From: an uncultured Jannaschia sp.
GTDB taxonomy: Bacteria > Pseudomonadota > Alphaproteobacteria > Rhodobacterales > Rhodobacteraceae
Direction of reading: 5' to 3'
DNA: 64,000 nt
NCBI RefSeq assembly: GCF_947494055.1
Contig: NZ_CANLTR010000008.1
Coordinates: forward strand, 62,001-126,000
Under the pieces are notes generated by a model that ran no database searches, was not told the origin of the DNA, and saw only the letters and a list, made by a program, of their open reading frames with translations. Shown one piece after another: positions 48,321-56,903 of the stretch. Numbering within the stretch: the stretch's first letter is position 1; each line of letters begins with the position of its first letter. The position numbers were made by a program, and so were the translations under genes.

Positions 48321-49790
48321 CTAGATGCGGATGTCGAGGCGCCCGCGCGGGACGGCTGGCCGGGCGATGGCCGGTTCGGTCGCGTCGGGCAGGGCATCGG
48401 CCGCTTCCCCCGTCTCTCCGTTGGCTGCGTGATCACGAGCCAGAGACGCCTCGCGCCGGTCCTGTCCGCCCGAAATGTCGAACCCGTCGAGAGCCAGACC
48501 TTCCGACAGGAGCGCCCGGTGCAATCCTTCGAGTTGCCGGCGGACGGCTTCGACCGATTCGGGCCGATCGACATGGACGACGAGGTGCAGGCCGCGCTCG
48601 GTCGTCGCCAACGTGAGTTTCAGCTTGCCGAGTTCGGCGGGTGCGAGTTCGAGCTCCGTGCTCAGATCGCCTGAGCCGTTGCGCAGCGAGACGCCGTCGG
48701 CCTCGGCCTTGGCGGCCAGCTCCTGAAGGCGCTGCACGATTCCGCCCTTCAGTTCAGGCAGGGGAACGGGGCGGAGCTCTGTGGTTCCGGCACGAGACTC
48801 GGCGCGCGCTTCGTCGCGGGCCGACATGGCCGCGTCGAGTTCCGGCATGGCATCGACATTCGCCGTGGGCTCGAGCGTCGGGGTCATGTCCGGAGCGAGG
48901 TTCGGTGCGGCCGGCATGGGGGCGGTCGCGGCGGCCGGGCTGGCGTTCGGCGCAGGCGATCCCGGTCCGGACGGTTCGGTACCTGCTCCGGCAAGATCCG
49001 AAGCGGCGGATCCTTCCGACCGCAGGTTGATCTGTCCCGGCATCGATGCGGGAACGGGACGGCCGCTCGGTTCGCCGGGCAGCGGTGATGCCGCCGGGGC
49101 GCCATCGCTGTCCGCTGCGGTGCGTCGGATGTCGGACGTTGCCGCCCCGATGCCCGCTTCGCGCGAAGTCTCGTCACGAGAGAGACCGGACCCGCCCGGA
49201 CGGACGATAGCGCTCTGAGCAGCTACGACCTGTCCGGCGTCGGGCTCCGGGGCAGATGCCGTCGCGCGGCCGGTCTGGACCGGATTGCTCGCCGAAGCAG
49301 CGGAACCCTGAAGCTCCGCTCGGATATCGCGTTCACTCCTGTCGCGGCCCGGGTTGGTGTCCGGTGTTTCGCCGATAGACGCAGTGGGTGCGGAACCGGG
49401 CTCGTCAACCTGGACAAGCTCGGACGCTGCCGGCGGTGCGGCATCAGAATTGGCGGTCTGCCTCTGATCTTGAGACGGTTGCTCCACGGCGTCGAGGGCA
49501 GCGCGGAGCCAGTCAGGTATCGGATGCCCGGCAATCTCGCCCTCGACCTCGACCGTCGTCGGCGTTTCCGACTCGATTCCGACCGGCTTCTCCGCGGGCC
49601 CGACGGCAGCCTCCGCGTCCGCACCGGTCAGCGCGGCAAGCAAAGCCTCGAAGGTCGCGCCGGCCTCATGGCCATCCTCCGCGCCGGTTTCGGCGCGCGG
49701 TCCACCGGCATCGGAAGGGAAGGCGGACGCGTTGAGGGCGGTCAGGAACTCGGGTGTCATGTAACGTCCGGCAAGAATCGACTCGTTCAT
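48321..49790 (-). CDS. fliK: Flagellar hook-length control protein FliK
   Basis: A 489-residue FliK. The central 300 residues are low-complexity, rich in A, P, S, T, D and E, as expected for the extended ruler part. The C-terminal switch domain is recognisable: LSTELELAPAELGKLKLTLA, LHLVVHVDRPESVEAVRRQL and LHRALLSEGLALDGFDIS. It measures hook length and switches export specificity. Divergent from the FlgJ-like gene. Confidence 0.87.
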   Translation of the reverse strand: MNESILAGRYMTPEFLTALNASAFPSDAGGPRAETGAEDGHEAGATFEALLAALTGADAEAAVGPAEKPVGIESETPTTVEVEGEIAGHPIPDWLRAALDAVEQPSQDQRQTANSDAAPPAASELVQVDEPGSAPTASIGETPDTNPGRDRSERDIRAELQGSAASASNPVQTGRATASAPEPDAGQVVAAQSAIVRPGGSGLSRDETSREAGIGAATSDIRRTAADSDGAPAASPLPGEPSGRPVPASMPGQINLRSEGSAASDLAGAGTEPSGPGSPAPNASPAAATAPMPAAPNLAPDMTPTLEPTANVDAMPELDAAMSARDEARAESRAGTTELRPVPLPELKGGIVQRLQELAAKAEADGVSLRNGSGDLSTELELAPAELGKLKLTLATTERGLHLVVHVDRPESVEAVRRQLEGLHRALLSEGLALDGFDISGGQDRREASLARDHAANGETGEAADALPDATEPAIARPAVPRGRLDIRI

Positions 49791-49875
49791 GCTGACCTAC
49801 GCGCCCGGCATTACGAAAACCTTTACCTCCACGTGGTCCAACCCCGCCGACCTGATCCAGAATGGAGGCGTGCGC

Positions 49876-50160
49876 ATGACCGACCCGATCTCTTCCACGA
49901 CGCTTCGGACGCCTCCCTCGCTCGGTCCGGCCGCCGCCGATGCGCGCGAGACGGCGCTTCGCAAGCAGGCAGAGCAGCTGGAGAGCCTTCTCTTCGCGCA
50001 GCTACTCAGCGTCTCGGGCACCGGGTCGCCGTCGCCGGCGGGCGGTGGCGAGACGCAGTTCGACAGCTTCCTGCGGCAGGCGCAGGCCGATGCCGTCGCG
50101 CAAAGCGGGCAGACGGGACTCGCCGAAGCGATCTACCGCTCGTTGGCGAAGCGGGTCTGA
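49876..50160 (+). CDS. FlgJ-N-terminal-like flagellar rod-binding protein
   Basis: A 94-residue protein from ATG 49876, with GGAGG seven bases upstream. It matches only the rod-binding half of FlgJ (ALRKQAEQLESLLFAQLL, FDSFLRQAQADAVAQSGQTGLAEAIY); the muramidase half is absent, as usual in alphaproteobacteria. It would cap or scaffold the rod in the periplasm. An earlier in-frame ATG at 49789 exists but lacks conservation. Confidence 0.83.
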   Translation: MTDPISSTTLRTPPSLGPAAADARETALRKQAEQLESLLFAQLLSVSGTGSPSPAGGGETQFDSFLRQAQADAVAQSGQTGLAEAIYRSLAKRV

Positions 50161-50256
50161 GCACTGCGGACCTTTCCGGAACGAAACGAAATACGGTCCG
50201 ACGGGCAGCCTGCGGTCGGTGAGATCGCTCTCCGTAGCTGCCAAGTTCGGGACCCG

Positions 50257-50784
50257 TCAGCCTTCCGGCAGGTCATCTCCCTCACCGGGGCGCAGCCCAT
50301 GCGGCGGATCGGCAACGATGCGGCCCGCGGCGATGTCGACGGTCGGGACGACCTCGCGGGTGAAGGGCAGCAGGATGGACGCGCCGCCGCGGGGCCGCAC
50401 CTCCAGAAGATCGCCTGCACCGTGATCGTGGATCGCATGGACACGGCCGAGCTCGACGCCGCCGGTATCGAGCACCGTCAAACCGATCAGGTCTGAATGG
50501 TAATATTCGTCGTCATTGGGCGCGGGCAGGGCGTCGCGATGCGCCCAGAGGCGCTGGCCGCGCATTGCTTCGGCCGCTTCCTTGTGGGGCACGCCGGACA
50601 GGCGGACGGCATAGCCGCCCTTCACCGGTCGCACGATCGTCAGCTTGCGGACGGAGCCGTCGTCGAGGGTCAGTGGCCCGTAGTCGCCGATCGCCGAGGG
50701 CTCGGCGCAGAAACTCTTGATGCGGACCTCGCCGCGCACGCCGTAGCTGCCGGTGATGGCGCCGAGACAGACGTGGTTCTTCAT
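50257..50784 (-). CDS. rimM: 16S rRNA processing protein RimM
   Basis: A 175-residue RimM. N-terminal domain: LGAITGSYGVRGEVRIKSF; C-terminal PRC-barrel: DDEYYHSDLIGLTVLDTGG and VRPRGGASILLPFTREVVP. It binds S19 and helps mature the 30S head. ATG 50784 is chosen; the frame extends 25 residues upstream without conservation. In most proteobacteria trmD and rplS come next; here they are about 36 kb away. Confidence 0.95.
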   Translation of the reverse strand: MKNHVCLGAITGSYGVRGEVRIKSFCAEPSAIGDYGPLTLDDGSVRKLTIVRPVKGGYAVRLSGVPHKEAAEAMRGQRLWAHRDALPAPNDDEYYHSDLIGLTVLDTGGVELGRVHAIHDHGAGDLLEVRPRGGASILLPFTREVVPTVDIAAGRIVADPPHGLRPGEGDDLPEG

Positions 50785-50875
50785 CGCGGGACCCGTATGG
50801 CGGACAATGGATGGCGATCGCCGTCGGGCGATCGGGGACCTGCCGGGCCCGGAGCCCATGCATCCCCGGGTTGTC

Positions 50876-50901
50876 GCGGGGCCGCCCTCTGGCCGCCCCG
50901 C
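50876..50901 (-). terminator. Hairpin between rpsP and rimM
   Basis: GCGGGGC (50876-50882) pairs with GCCCCGC (50895-50901), 11 bases past the rpsP stop. No T-run. It may lower expression of rimM relative to rpsP. Confidence 0.45.
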
Positions 50902-50911
50902 GTTGTGATCC

Positions 50912-51325
50912 TCACTCGGAGGCGGCTTCCTCGGCCGGTGCCTCCGCGGCAGGTGCGTTCTTTGCCTCCTCCTCGGCGGCCTTCAGGGCGGCGGCCTTTT
51001 CCTCGCGCTCTTTGGCGCGCTCCTGCGCCTTCTTGCCGGGCTCCGCCTTCTTCATGTTGGCGCGGGTCTTCTTCTCGGTAACGCCGGCCGCCTCGAGGAA
51101 GCGCGCGACGCGGTCGGTCGGCTGCGCACCGATCGACAGCCAGTGCTGCACCCGCTCCATGTTCATCCTGACGCGGTCCTCGCTGTCCTTGGGCAGAAGC
51201 GGGCTGTAGGTGCCGAGCTTCTCGATGAAGCGGCCGTCGCGGGCCATGCGGCTGTCCGCGGCGACGATGGAATAGTACGGGCGCTTCTTGGAGCCGCCGC
51301 GGGCGAGCCTGATCTTCATTGCCAT
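50912..51325 (-). CDS. rpsP: 30S ribosomal protein S16 with long C-terminal tail
   Basis: A 137-residue S16; the conserved core is about 80 residues ([56 protein letters not shown]). The last 50 or so residues are a charged tail almost entirely of A, E and K ([20 protein letters not shown]), predicted helical. Such tails are common in alphaproteobacterial S16. GGAGAACAC precedes ATG 51325; ATG 51319 is an alternative. Confidence 0.95.
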   Translation of the reverse strand: MAMKIRLARGGSKKRPYYSIVAADSRMARDGRFIEKLGTYSPLLPKDSEDRVRMNMERVQHWLSIGAQPTDRVARFLEAAGVTEKKTRANMKKAEPGKKAQERAKEREEKAAALKAAEEEAKNAPAAEAPAEEAASE

Positions 51326-51350
51326 GATGTGTTCTCCGTTCAGGGGTAGT

Positions 51351-51647
51351 TCAGGATTGGTGTTTCCGGTGATGTCGGATGACTTCCTCGATGATGAAGG
51401 CGAGGAATTCCTTGGCGAAGGCGGGATCGAGCCCCGCCTCCCGCGCGAGCCGCTCGAGCCGTGCGATCTGCAGCTCTTCCCGGGCGGGATCGGAGGGCGG
51501 CAGATCGTGTTCGGCCTTGAGCCGTCCCACGGCCTGCGTGCGCGTGAAGCGCTCGGCCAGCGTGTAGACGAGGATCGCGTCGAGGCGGTCGATGGCGGCA
51601 CGGTGCTCGGCCAGGAGCGTCGCGGCCCGGTCGGCGGCGTCTGTCAT
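51351..51647 (-). CDS. Chorismate mutase, AroQ type
   Basis: A 98-residue all-helical chorismate mutase. Family residues: [18 protein letters not shown], then [22 protein letters not shown], and a third helix ending [17 protein letters not shown]. The R and K of the first helices and the final glutamate/lysine helix form the active site. It converts chorismate to prephenate on the way to phenylalanine and tyrosine. It overlaps the upstream GNAT gene by four bases and precedes rpsP. Confidence 0.9.
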   Translation of the reverse strand: MTDAADRAATLLAEHRAAIDRLDAILVYTLAERFTRTQAVGRLKAEHDLPPSDPAREELQIARLERLAREAGLDPAFAKEFLAFIIEEVIRHHRKHQS

Positions 51648-52207
51648 GTCGTCTCCCCCGCGTTCCAGTGGCGCCAGATCGTCACCGTGCCGTCGTAGGC
51701 CGTGCCCGCGGGCCGCGCGCCGAGGCGGGCGGCGAGGCGTTCGGACCGGGCGTTGCCGATCGTGACGTAGCTTGCGAGCGTCGGCAGGCGCAGCGCATGG
51801 CGGGCATGGTCGCGCGCCGCCGCGGCCGCCTCAAACGCGAGGCCCTGGCCCTCGAACCGGTCGACCAGCAGCCAGCCCAGTTCGTGCTCCGCGTCCCCCG
51901 GCTCGGTTCCGATGAGCACGAAGCCCGCGACGTCGTCCGCATGCTCGATGGTCCAGGCCCCGTGGCCACGCAGCAGCCAAGTCGCGGTCATACCGCAAAA
52001 GTCCGACCAGGTCTGCTCGGCCGTCCACGGTCCGCCCATATGGGCGCCGCGCTCGGTGCCGGTGATGCCGTGTAGCGCCTCGAAATCCGTCAGTCGCGGC
52101 GCGCGCAGGATGCAGCGCGGCGTGCGCAGGACGGGAACGAGTGCTTCCAGCGCGGCGGCGCGGGCGGCAGCGTCGGGCGTGACCGGAATGGCGAGCGGCG
52201 CAATCAT
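51644..52207 (-). CDS. GNAT-family acetyltransferase (RimJ/RimL-like)
   Basis: A 187-residue acetyltransferase of the GNAT fold with an added 25-residue N-terminus. PRCILRAPRLTDFEALHGI starts the domain; the acetyl-CoA-binding part is FEGQGLAFEAAAAARDHA, a Q/RxxGxA variant, with ARSERLAARLGARP at the C-terminus. Substrate unknown. It overlaps both neighbours by four bases (ATGA). Confidence 0.85.
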   Translation of the reverse strand: MIAPLAIPVTPDAAARAAALEALVPVLRTPRCILRAPRLTDFEALHGITGTERGAHMGGPWTAEQTWSDFCGMTATWLLRGHGAWTIEHADDVAGFVLIGTEPGDAEHELGWLLVDRFEGQGLAFEAAAAARDHARHALRLPTLASYVTIGNARSERLAARLGARPAGTAYDGTVTIWRHWNAGETT

Positions 52208-52737
52208 GCAAGGACCTCCGGCGCCGGATGGCGGTAGACCCGCGTGTCGTCGCCGGCCGTCTCGGCCGAACCATCGCGGCTGGCGCCCAGCCGCTCCGCG
52301 ACGGCGACCGAAGCTGCGTTGTCAGGGTGGATATAGCTGACCGCGGTGGTCCAGCCGAGCGTGTCATAGGCAAATGTCCGGCTCGCGCGCGCCGCCTCGG
52401 TGGCAATGCCCTGGCCCTCGGCCTCCTCCGACCAGAGCGTCCAGCCGATCTCGCGCTCCTCCCAGCCGGCAGGATACCAAGGGCCGGCCGCGCCGAGGGG
52501 CACGTCTCCGCCCCGGCGGGTGACGACGAACATGCCGTAGCCGCGAAGCACCCAATGCCCGATCATGTGCCCGAAAGCACGCCAGGCATTCGCCTCCGAC
52601 GGCTCCGTAGACCGCACGAAGCGCGCCCGGTCCGACAGGGCGAAGTCGCACCAGTACGGCCAGTCCGCCGCCACGGGGGCGCGGAGGGTCAGGCGCTCGG
52701 TCGCGAGCACCGGGGTGTCGGAAAGCGTGACGGTCAC
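52204..52737 (-). CDS. GNAT-family acetyltransferase (RimJ/RimL-like)
   Basis: A 177-residue GNAT protein, a paralogue of the next gene. ATERLTLRAPVAADWPYW starts the domain; EIGWTLWSEEAEGQGIATEAA gives the acetyl-CoA loop (QGIA), and NAASVAVAERLGA the C-terminal helix. Substrate unknown. Its ATG overlaps the ffh stop by four bases, so it is coupled to ffh. Confidence 0.86.
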   Translation of the reverse strand: MTVTLSDTPVLATERLTLRAPVAADWPYWCDFALSDRARFVRSTEPSEANAWRAFGHMIGHWVLRGYGMFVVTRRGGDVPLGAAGPWYPAGWEEREIGWTLWSEEAEGQGIATEAARASRTFAYDTLGWTTAVSYIHPDNAASVAVAERLGASRDGSAETAGDDTRVYRHPAPEVLA

Positions 52738-54218
52738 TTCTTGCGTCCGAGCCCGCCCAGACCCGGGGGCAGGGCGCCGCCGCCGAACGGGCTCCCGCCC
52801 ATGCCGGACATGCCGCCAAGCTGCTTGGCCGCTTCCTGCATCGCGGCCGGGTCCATTTGTGACGGGTCGGGCATGCCACCCTTGCCCATCATCGCCATCG
52901 CCTTCTTCAGCATGCCGCCCTTGCCCATCTTCTTCATCATGTCCGCCATCTGGCGGTGCATCTTGAGAAGCTGGTTCAGTTCGGGCACCTCGAGGCCTGC
53001 GCCCCTGGCGATGCGTTTCTTTCGGCTCGCCTGCAGGATCGCGGGATTGGCGCGCTCCTTCTTCGTCATCGAGTCGATCAGGGCGATCTGGCGCTTGAGG
53101 ACCGAATCGTCGATCCCGGCGGCGCTCATCTGCTTCGACATCTTCCCCATGCCGGGAAGCATGCCCATCATGCCCTCCATGCCGCCCATCTTCTGCATCT
53201 GCTGAAGCTGGCCCTTGAGATCGTTCATGTTGAAGAGGCCCTTCTGGAACCGCTTCATCATGCGCTCCTGCGCCTCGACCTCCATCGTGGCCTGCGCCTT
53301 CTCGACCAGCGCGACGATGTCGCCCATGCCGAGGATGCGGCCGGCGATGCGGGACGGATCGAAGGTCTCGAGCGCGTCCATCTTCTCGCCGAGGCCCACG
53401 AAGCGGATCGGCTTGCCGGTCACCGCGCGCATCGAGAGCGCGGCGCCGCCGCGGCCGTCGCCATCCATCCGCGTCAGGATCACGCCGGTCACGCCGACCT
53501 TGGCGTCGAACTCCTCGGCAACCTCGACGGCGACCTGGCCGGTCAGGCCGTCGACGACGAGGAGCGTCTCGCGCGGGCTGACGGCGGCATGCACCTGCGC
53601 CACCTCGTCCATCAGGACCTGGTCGATCTGCAGCCGGCCCGCGGTGTCGAGCATGTAGACGTCGTAGCCGCCGAGCGCGGCCTGTTGTTTTGCGCGCTTG
53701 GCGATGTCGACGGGACGCTGGCCCGCCACGATAGGCAGCGTGTCGACGCCGATCTGCGTACCGAGGATGGCGAGCTGTTCCATCGCGGCGGGGCGGTTCA
53801 CGTCGAGCGAGGCCATCAGGACGCGCTTGCCCTCGCGGTCCTTGAGCCGCTTGGCGAGCTTCGCCGTGCTGGTCGTCTTGCCGCCGCCCTGCAGGCCGAC
53901 CATCAGGATCGGCGCGGGCGGGTTGTCGATCTTGAGCGGCGGGATGCCGTCCTCGCCGGCAAGGACCTGCTGCAGCTCGTCGTGTACGATTTTGACGACC
54001 TGCTGGCCCGGGGTGATCGACTTGGTGACAGCGGCGCCGGTGGCCTTCGCGGTGACGCGCTTGACGAAGTCGCGAGCCACGGGGAGAGAAACGTCGGCCT
54101 CCAGAAGCGCCACGCGCACCTCGCGCATCGCGGTCCGGACGTCGTCCTCGCTGAGCGCGCCTTGCTTGGTGAGGCGGTCGAAGACGCCGCCCAGGCGATC
54201 TGACAGGCTCTCGAACAT
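52734..54218 (-). CDS. ffh: Signal recognition particle protein Ffh
   Basis: A 494-residue SRP54. N domain MFESLSDRLGGVFDRL; G domain with MVGLQGGGKTTSTAKLA, DTAGRLQID and TRMDGDGRGGAAL; C-terminal M domain very rich in methionine and glycine (MGGMEGMMGMLPGMGK, KAMAMMGKGGM), which binds signal peptides and 4.5S RNA. It targets membrane proteins to the translocon. ATG 54218 matches the family start. Confidence 0.97.
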   Translation of the reverse strand: MFESLSDRLGGVFDRLTKQGALSEDDVRTAMREVRVALLEADVSLPVARDFVKRVTAKATGAAVTKSITPGQQVVKIVHDELQQVLAGEDGIPPLKIDNPPAPILMVGLQGGGKTTSTAKLAKRLKDREGKRVLMASLDVNRPAAMEQLAILGTQIGVDTLPIVAGQRPVDIAKRAKQQAALGGYDVYMLDTAGRLQIDQVLMDEVAQVHAAVSPRETLLVVDGLTGQVAVEVAEEFDAKVGVTGVILTRMDGDGRGGAALSMRAVTGKPIRFVGLGEKMDALETFDPSRIAGRILGMGDIVALVEKAQATMEVEAQERMMKRFQKGLFNMNDLKGQLQQMQKMGGMEGMMGMLPGMGKMSKQMSAAGIDDSVLKRQIALIDSMTKKERANPAILQASRKKRIARGAGLEVPELNQLLKMHRQMADMMKKMGKGGMLKKAMAMMGKGGMPDPSQMDPAAMQEAAKQLGGMSGMGGSPFGGGALPPGLGGLGRKK

Positions 54219-54274
54219 CGCGTCTCTCCTCGTTTCGGGTCCCCGGTCATGAGGCTTGCCCGGCGAATGCATAA

Positions 54275-54350
54275 ACGCCCCCGCGGGCGTACAACGCTGG
54301 CGGAGGGCGATCCCCGGCTCGGCCGGGGACCGGAAGTCTGGCGCTTCCGG
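54275..54350 (-). terminator. Three hairpins between the small unknown gene and ffh
   Basis: In order on the minus strand: CTTCCGG/CCGGAAG (54330-54350), CCCCGGC/GCCGGGG (54312-54328) and ACGCCC/GGGCGT (54275-54290), the last followed by TTTAT. They lie between the end of the small upstream gene and the ffh start. The last looks like a weak intrinsic terminator, the others like attenuating leader structure. Confidence 0.5.
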
Positions 54351-54423
54351 GTCGGGAGCGCGGATAGAGCAGGGAGGTTGTCAGGTCAAGGGTACGACCG
54401 AACCGGCCGCGCCCGTGGTCGCG

Positions 54424-54651
54424 TCAGGCCGGTAGGCTGCCCGGCACGGGGGTCGCCAGGGCGCCGGTCGCCGCGTGATCGTCGGGCGCCGCGTTCTGGG
54501 TCGGCAGCACCTCGGTCGCGCTTTCGGCGGCATCGGCCCAGAAGGCGCCGGCGCGTCTGGCGGCCTGCGCGAAGAAGCGGGCCGTCGTCTCCGCCATCAT
54601 CGCCTGCGGCAGGACGAAGGCGGCGGTCATCTGTTTCATATAGGGGTTCAT
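54424..54651 (-). CDS. Small hypothetical protein
   Basis: A 75-residue protein from ATG 54651 (MNPYMKQMTAAFVLPQAM). An amphipathic helix covers about residues 8-45 (ETTARFFAQAARRAGAFWAD), with a loose resemblance to the helical part of phasins; the tail is A/P/T-rich. I do not recognise a family. Codon use is like its neighbours. Separated from ffh by three hairpins. Confidence 0.5.
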   Translation of the reverse strand: MNPYMKQMTAAFVLPQAMMAETTARFFAQAARRAGAFWADAAESATEVLPTQNAAPDDHAATGALATPVPGSLPA

Positions 54652-54771
54652 CGAGCGGTCCTTCGCAGCGGGTGGACTCGGGAAACGTCGGACCGGGACA
54701 AGTCCGTTCCCCGCCATCTTGTCGCAGGAGATGATGGCGGGGAACGCGAGCGAAATGCCGCCGAAGAAGCG

Positions 54772-55353
54772 TCAGGCGGCTTCGTCGAGCGCGTCGATCT
54801 GGGTCTGCGCGGTCTCGACGGCCTGCTCGCCCTTCGAGCTCTGCTGGTCGGCATAGACGAAGGTCACGTCGGTGATGCCCATGAAGCCGAGGATGAAGCG
54901 CAGATAGGGGCTCGCATGGTCTATCTCGGAGCCGAAGCCGGTGCCGGCGGACGCGAAAGCCACGATGACCCGCTTGTTCTCGAGCAGGCCGATCGGGCCG
55001 TCCTCGGTGTAGCGGAAGGTCTCGCCCGCGCGGGCGACGAGGTCGATCCAGGCCTTGAGCGAGCCGGGAACGTTGAAATTGTAGACCGGTAGCCCGATCA
55101 GGATCGTGTCGGCGGCGCGAAGTTCGGCGATCAGTTCGTCGGAAAGCGAGAGCGTCTCCTGATGCTCGGACGTGCGCTGGTCGGCCGGCGTGAAGTTCGC
55201 GGCGAGCCATGTGCCCCCGATCTGCGGAACGGCGACGCCGCCCAGATCACGGCGAATATCGGCCGGGCCTACCTTGGCCTCGATCTGATCGAGCAGTTTG
55301 TGCGTGACGGAGCCTTGTTCCTTGGCGGAAGAATCGATGCGCAGGATGGTCAT
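54772..55353 (-). CDS. azoR: FMN-dependent NADH-azoreductase (AcpD family)
   Basis: A 193-residue flavodoxin-like enzyme. FMN-binding stretches are ILRIDSSAKEQGSVTHKLL at the N-terminus and LPVYNFNVPGSLKAWID; ASAGTGFGSEIDHASPYL and FILGFMGITDVTFVYAD are later hallmarks. It reduces azo bonds and quinones using NADH and probably defends against thiol-reactive quinones. ATG 55353 follows GAGGTGTT. Divergent from a LysR regulator, which likely controls it. Confidence 0.91.
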   Translation of the reverse strand: MTILRIDSSAKEQGSVTHKLLDQIEAKVGPADIRRDLGGVAVPQIGGTWLAANFTPADQRTSEHQETLSLSDELIAELRAADTILIGLPVYNFNVPGSLKAWIDLVARAGETFRYTEDGPIGLLENKRVIVAFASAGTGFGSEIDHASPYLRFILGFMGITDVTFVYADQQSSKGEQAVETAQTQIDALDEAA

Positions 55354-55520
55354 GGGAACACCTCTTGGTTTCATGGGTCGGAACTCGTGTCGGTGCCAGA
55401 CGTAAGTGACCCTCGGCCGCACGCAAGCCGCCGCTACGCGCATTGCTTGTGCGTGCATGCGAGAGGTCTTGCCCCTCCTGCTGCAGAGCGGCATTGTCGC
55501 CGCAAGCGGAAGGGTTCGAC

Positions 55521-56432
55521 ATGGCATTCAACGATTGGGACGAAGTCCGAACTGCCTATCAGGTCGCGCGTCTCGGCACGGTATCGGGCGCTGCGCAGGC
55601 CTTGGGCGTGCACCACGCCACGGTCATCCGCCATGTGGATTCGCTCGAGGCGAAGCTCGGCGCGAAGCTGTTCCAGCGTCACGCCCGCGGCTATACGCCG
55701 ACGGAGGCGGGGCAGGACCTGCTGACCGTCGCGCAATCGACCGACGACCAACTCGCGCAACTCGCCAATCGCATTCGCGGGCGCGGGCATGAGGTGACGG
55801 GGGAGCTCATCCTGACTTCGCTCGCCGTCCTCGCGCCCCTGCTGTCGCCCGCCCTTGCCGCCTTCCGGGAGGAGCATCCGGAGGTCATGATCAAGTTCCT
55901 CTCCGACGAACGCGTGTTCCGACTAGAATACGGGGAGGCGCATGTGGCAATCCGCGCGGGCAATCCGCCGGACCAGCCCGATAACGTCGTCCAGAAATTC
56001 TATTCGCACGATTGGGCGCTCTACGCGTCGAAGGACTACATCGCGCGGCACGGCCGGCCCGAGAGCATCGACAATGTCGGCGACCACGTCTTCATCGGAC
56101 CGGCCGAGGACATTCCACGCGCGCCGTTCTTCGCCTGGCTCCTGCAGAATGTGCCGGAGCGGAATATCGGCTATCGCGTGAACCAGATCACCGCCGTCCG
56201 TCCGGCAATCGAGGCGGGGCTCGGCATCGGCTTCTCGCCGGTCTGGGCGGAAGCGGACAACGACGACATGGAGCGGGTCCTCGACTCGCATGCGTGGACG
56301 GGCCAGCTCTGGCTGGTCACCCATGTCGACCTCCACCGCACCGCAAAGGTCCAGACGTTCCTGACATTCCTGAAGGACTGGGCCGCCCGCTGGCCGTCAT
56401 CGGATACCCCCGAGAATGCGAAGAGCGCCTGA
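55521..56432 (+). CDS. LysR-family transcriptional regulator
   Basis: A 303-residue LysR protein. The N-terminal winged helix is VRTAYQVARLGTVSGAAQAL and GVHHATVIRHVDSLEAKLGAK (given in part), then FQRHARGYTPTEAGQDLL. The C-terminal effector domain has typical substrate-binding stretches (LSDERVFRLEYGEAHVAIR). AAGGG lies before ATG 55521. By the usual LysR rule it regulates the divergent azoR gene from the 167-base shared region. The inducer is unknown, plausibly a quinone. Confidence 0.92.
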   Translation: MAFNDWDEVRTAYQVARLGTVSGAAQALGVHHATVIRHVDSLEAKLGAKLFQRHARGYTPTEAGQDLLTVAQSTDDQLAQLANRIRGRGHEVTGELILTSLAVLAPLLSPALAAFREEHPEVMIKFLSDERVFRLEYGEAHVAIRAGNPPDQPDNVVQKFYSHDWALYASKDYIARHGRPESIDNVGDHVFIGPAEDIPRAPFFAWLLQNVPERNIGYRVNQITAVRPAIEAGLGIGFSPVWAEADNDDMERVLDSHAWTGQLWLVTHVDLHRTAKVQTFLTFLKDWAARWPSSDTPENAKSA

Positions 56433-56903
56433 CACGGCGTCGCGGCCATACACCGATCTTCTCCCCTAGCTGGCGATCCTTATAATACTGACGGACCAAA
56501 AGTTTTTGGGCGGAGAAAGCTTGAGTTCCTCTGATCCTTCGCAGGTTGGCTGAATCAACCAATTGCTGTTCGTCTAACTTGGCCCTGCCGCTATCGGGTG
56601 GTCCGGTTTCAGTCTTGGTGCATGACGGCTTTCGGGGCTGTTGCAATTGTCTGAGGCGAAAATGACCCGCTGTCGCAAGACGGCCATTGAACGTATTTCG
56701 GAGAGGGCGGTATTCAGGCCGATCTCGGAGAGCATGAAGGCCTTCGTCGGCATCCATTCCCATCTGGTCCGCTGAGGCGACCTGAGCTGCTGATTTCCGG
56801 CCGAAAGCGCTTGATGGTCAGCTTTTGCTTGTCACAATGGACAAATAACCCCGAGAATGGCCATTAATCGGTGGTCGCTACACCACCACCTGTGGCCTCG
56901 CCC
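56433..56903. other. 471-base intergenic region, no gene recognised
   Basis: Between lysR and the end of nrdJ. It is clearly richer in A and T than the genes around it (for example stretches near 56480-56600 and 56810-56870). Only short open frames occur (a 37-codon one at 56662-56775), without ribosome sites or recognisable similarity. No IS ends or tRNA found. It may hold a decayed gene or a non-coding RNA. Confidence 0.5.

Noticed and set aside
54219-54423. 4.5S SRP RNA gene beside ffh
   Set aside because: The conserved GGTCAGGTCCGGAAGGAAGC-type loop is not present, although CCGGAAG occurs.
56662-56775. 37-codon frame in the lysR-nrdJ gap
   Set aside because: No ribosome site, no similarity that I recognise, and length expected by chance.
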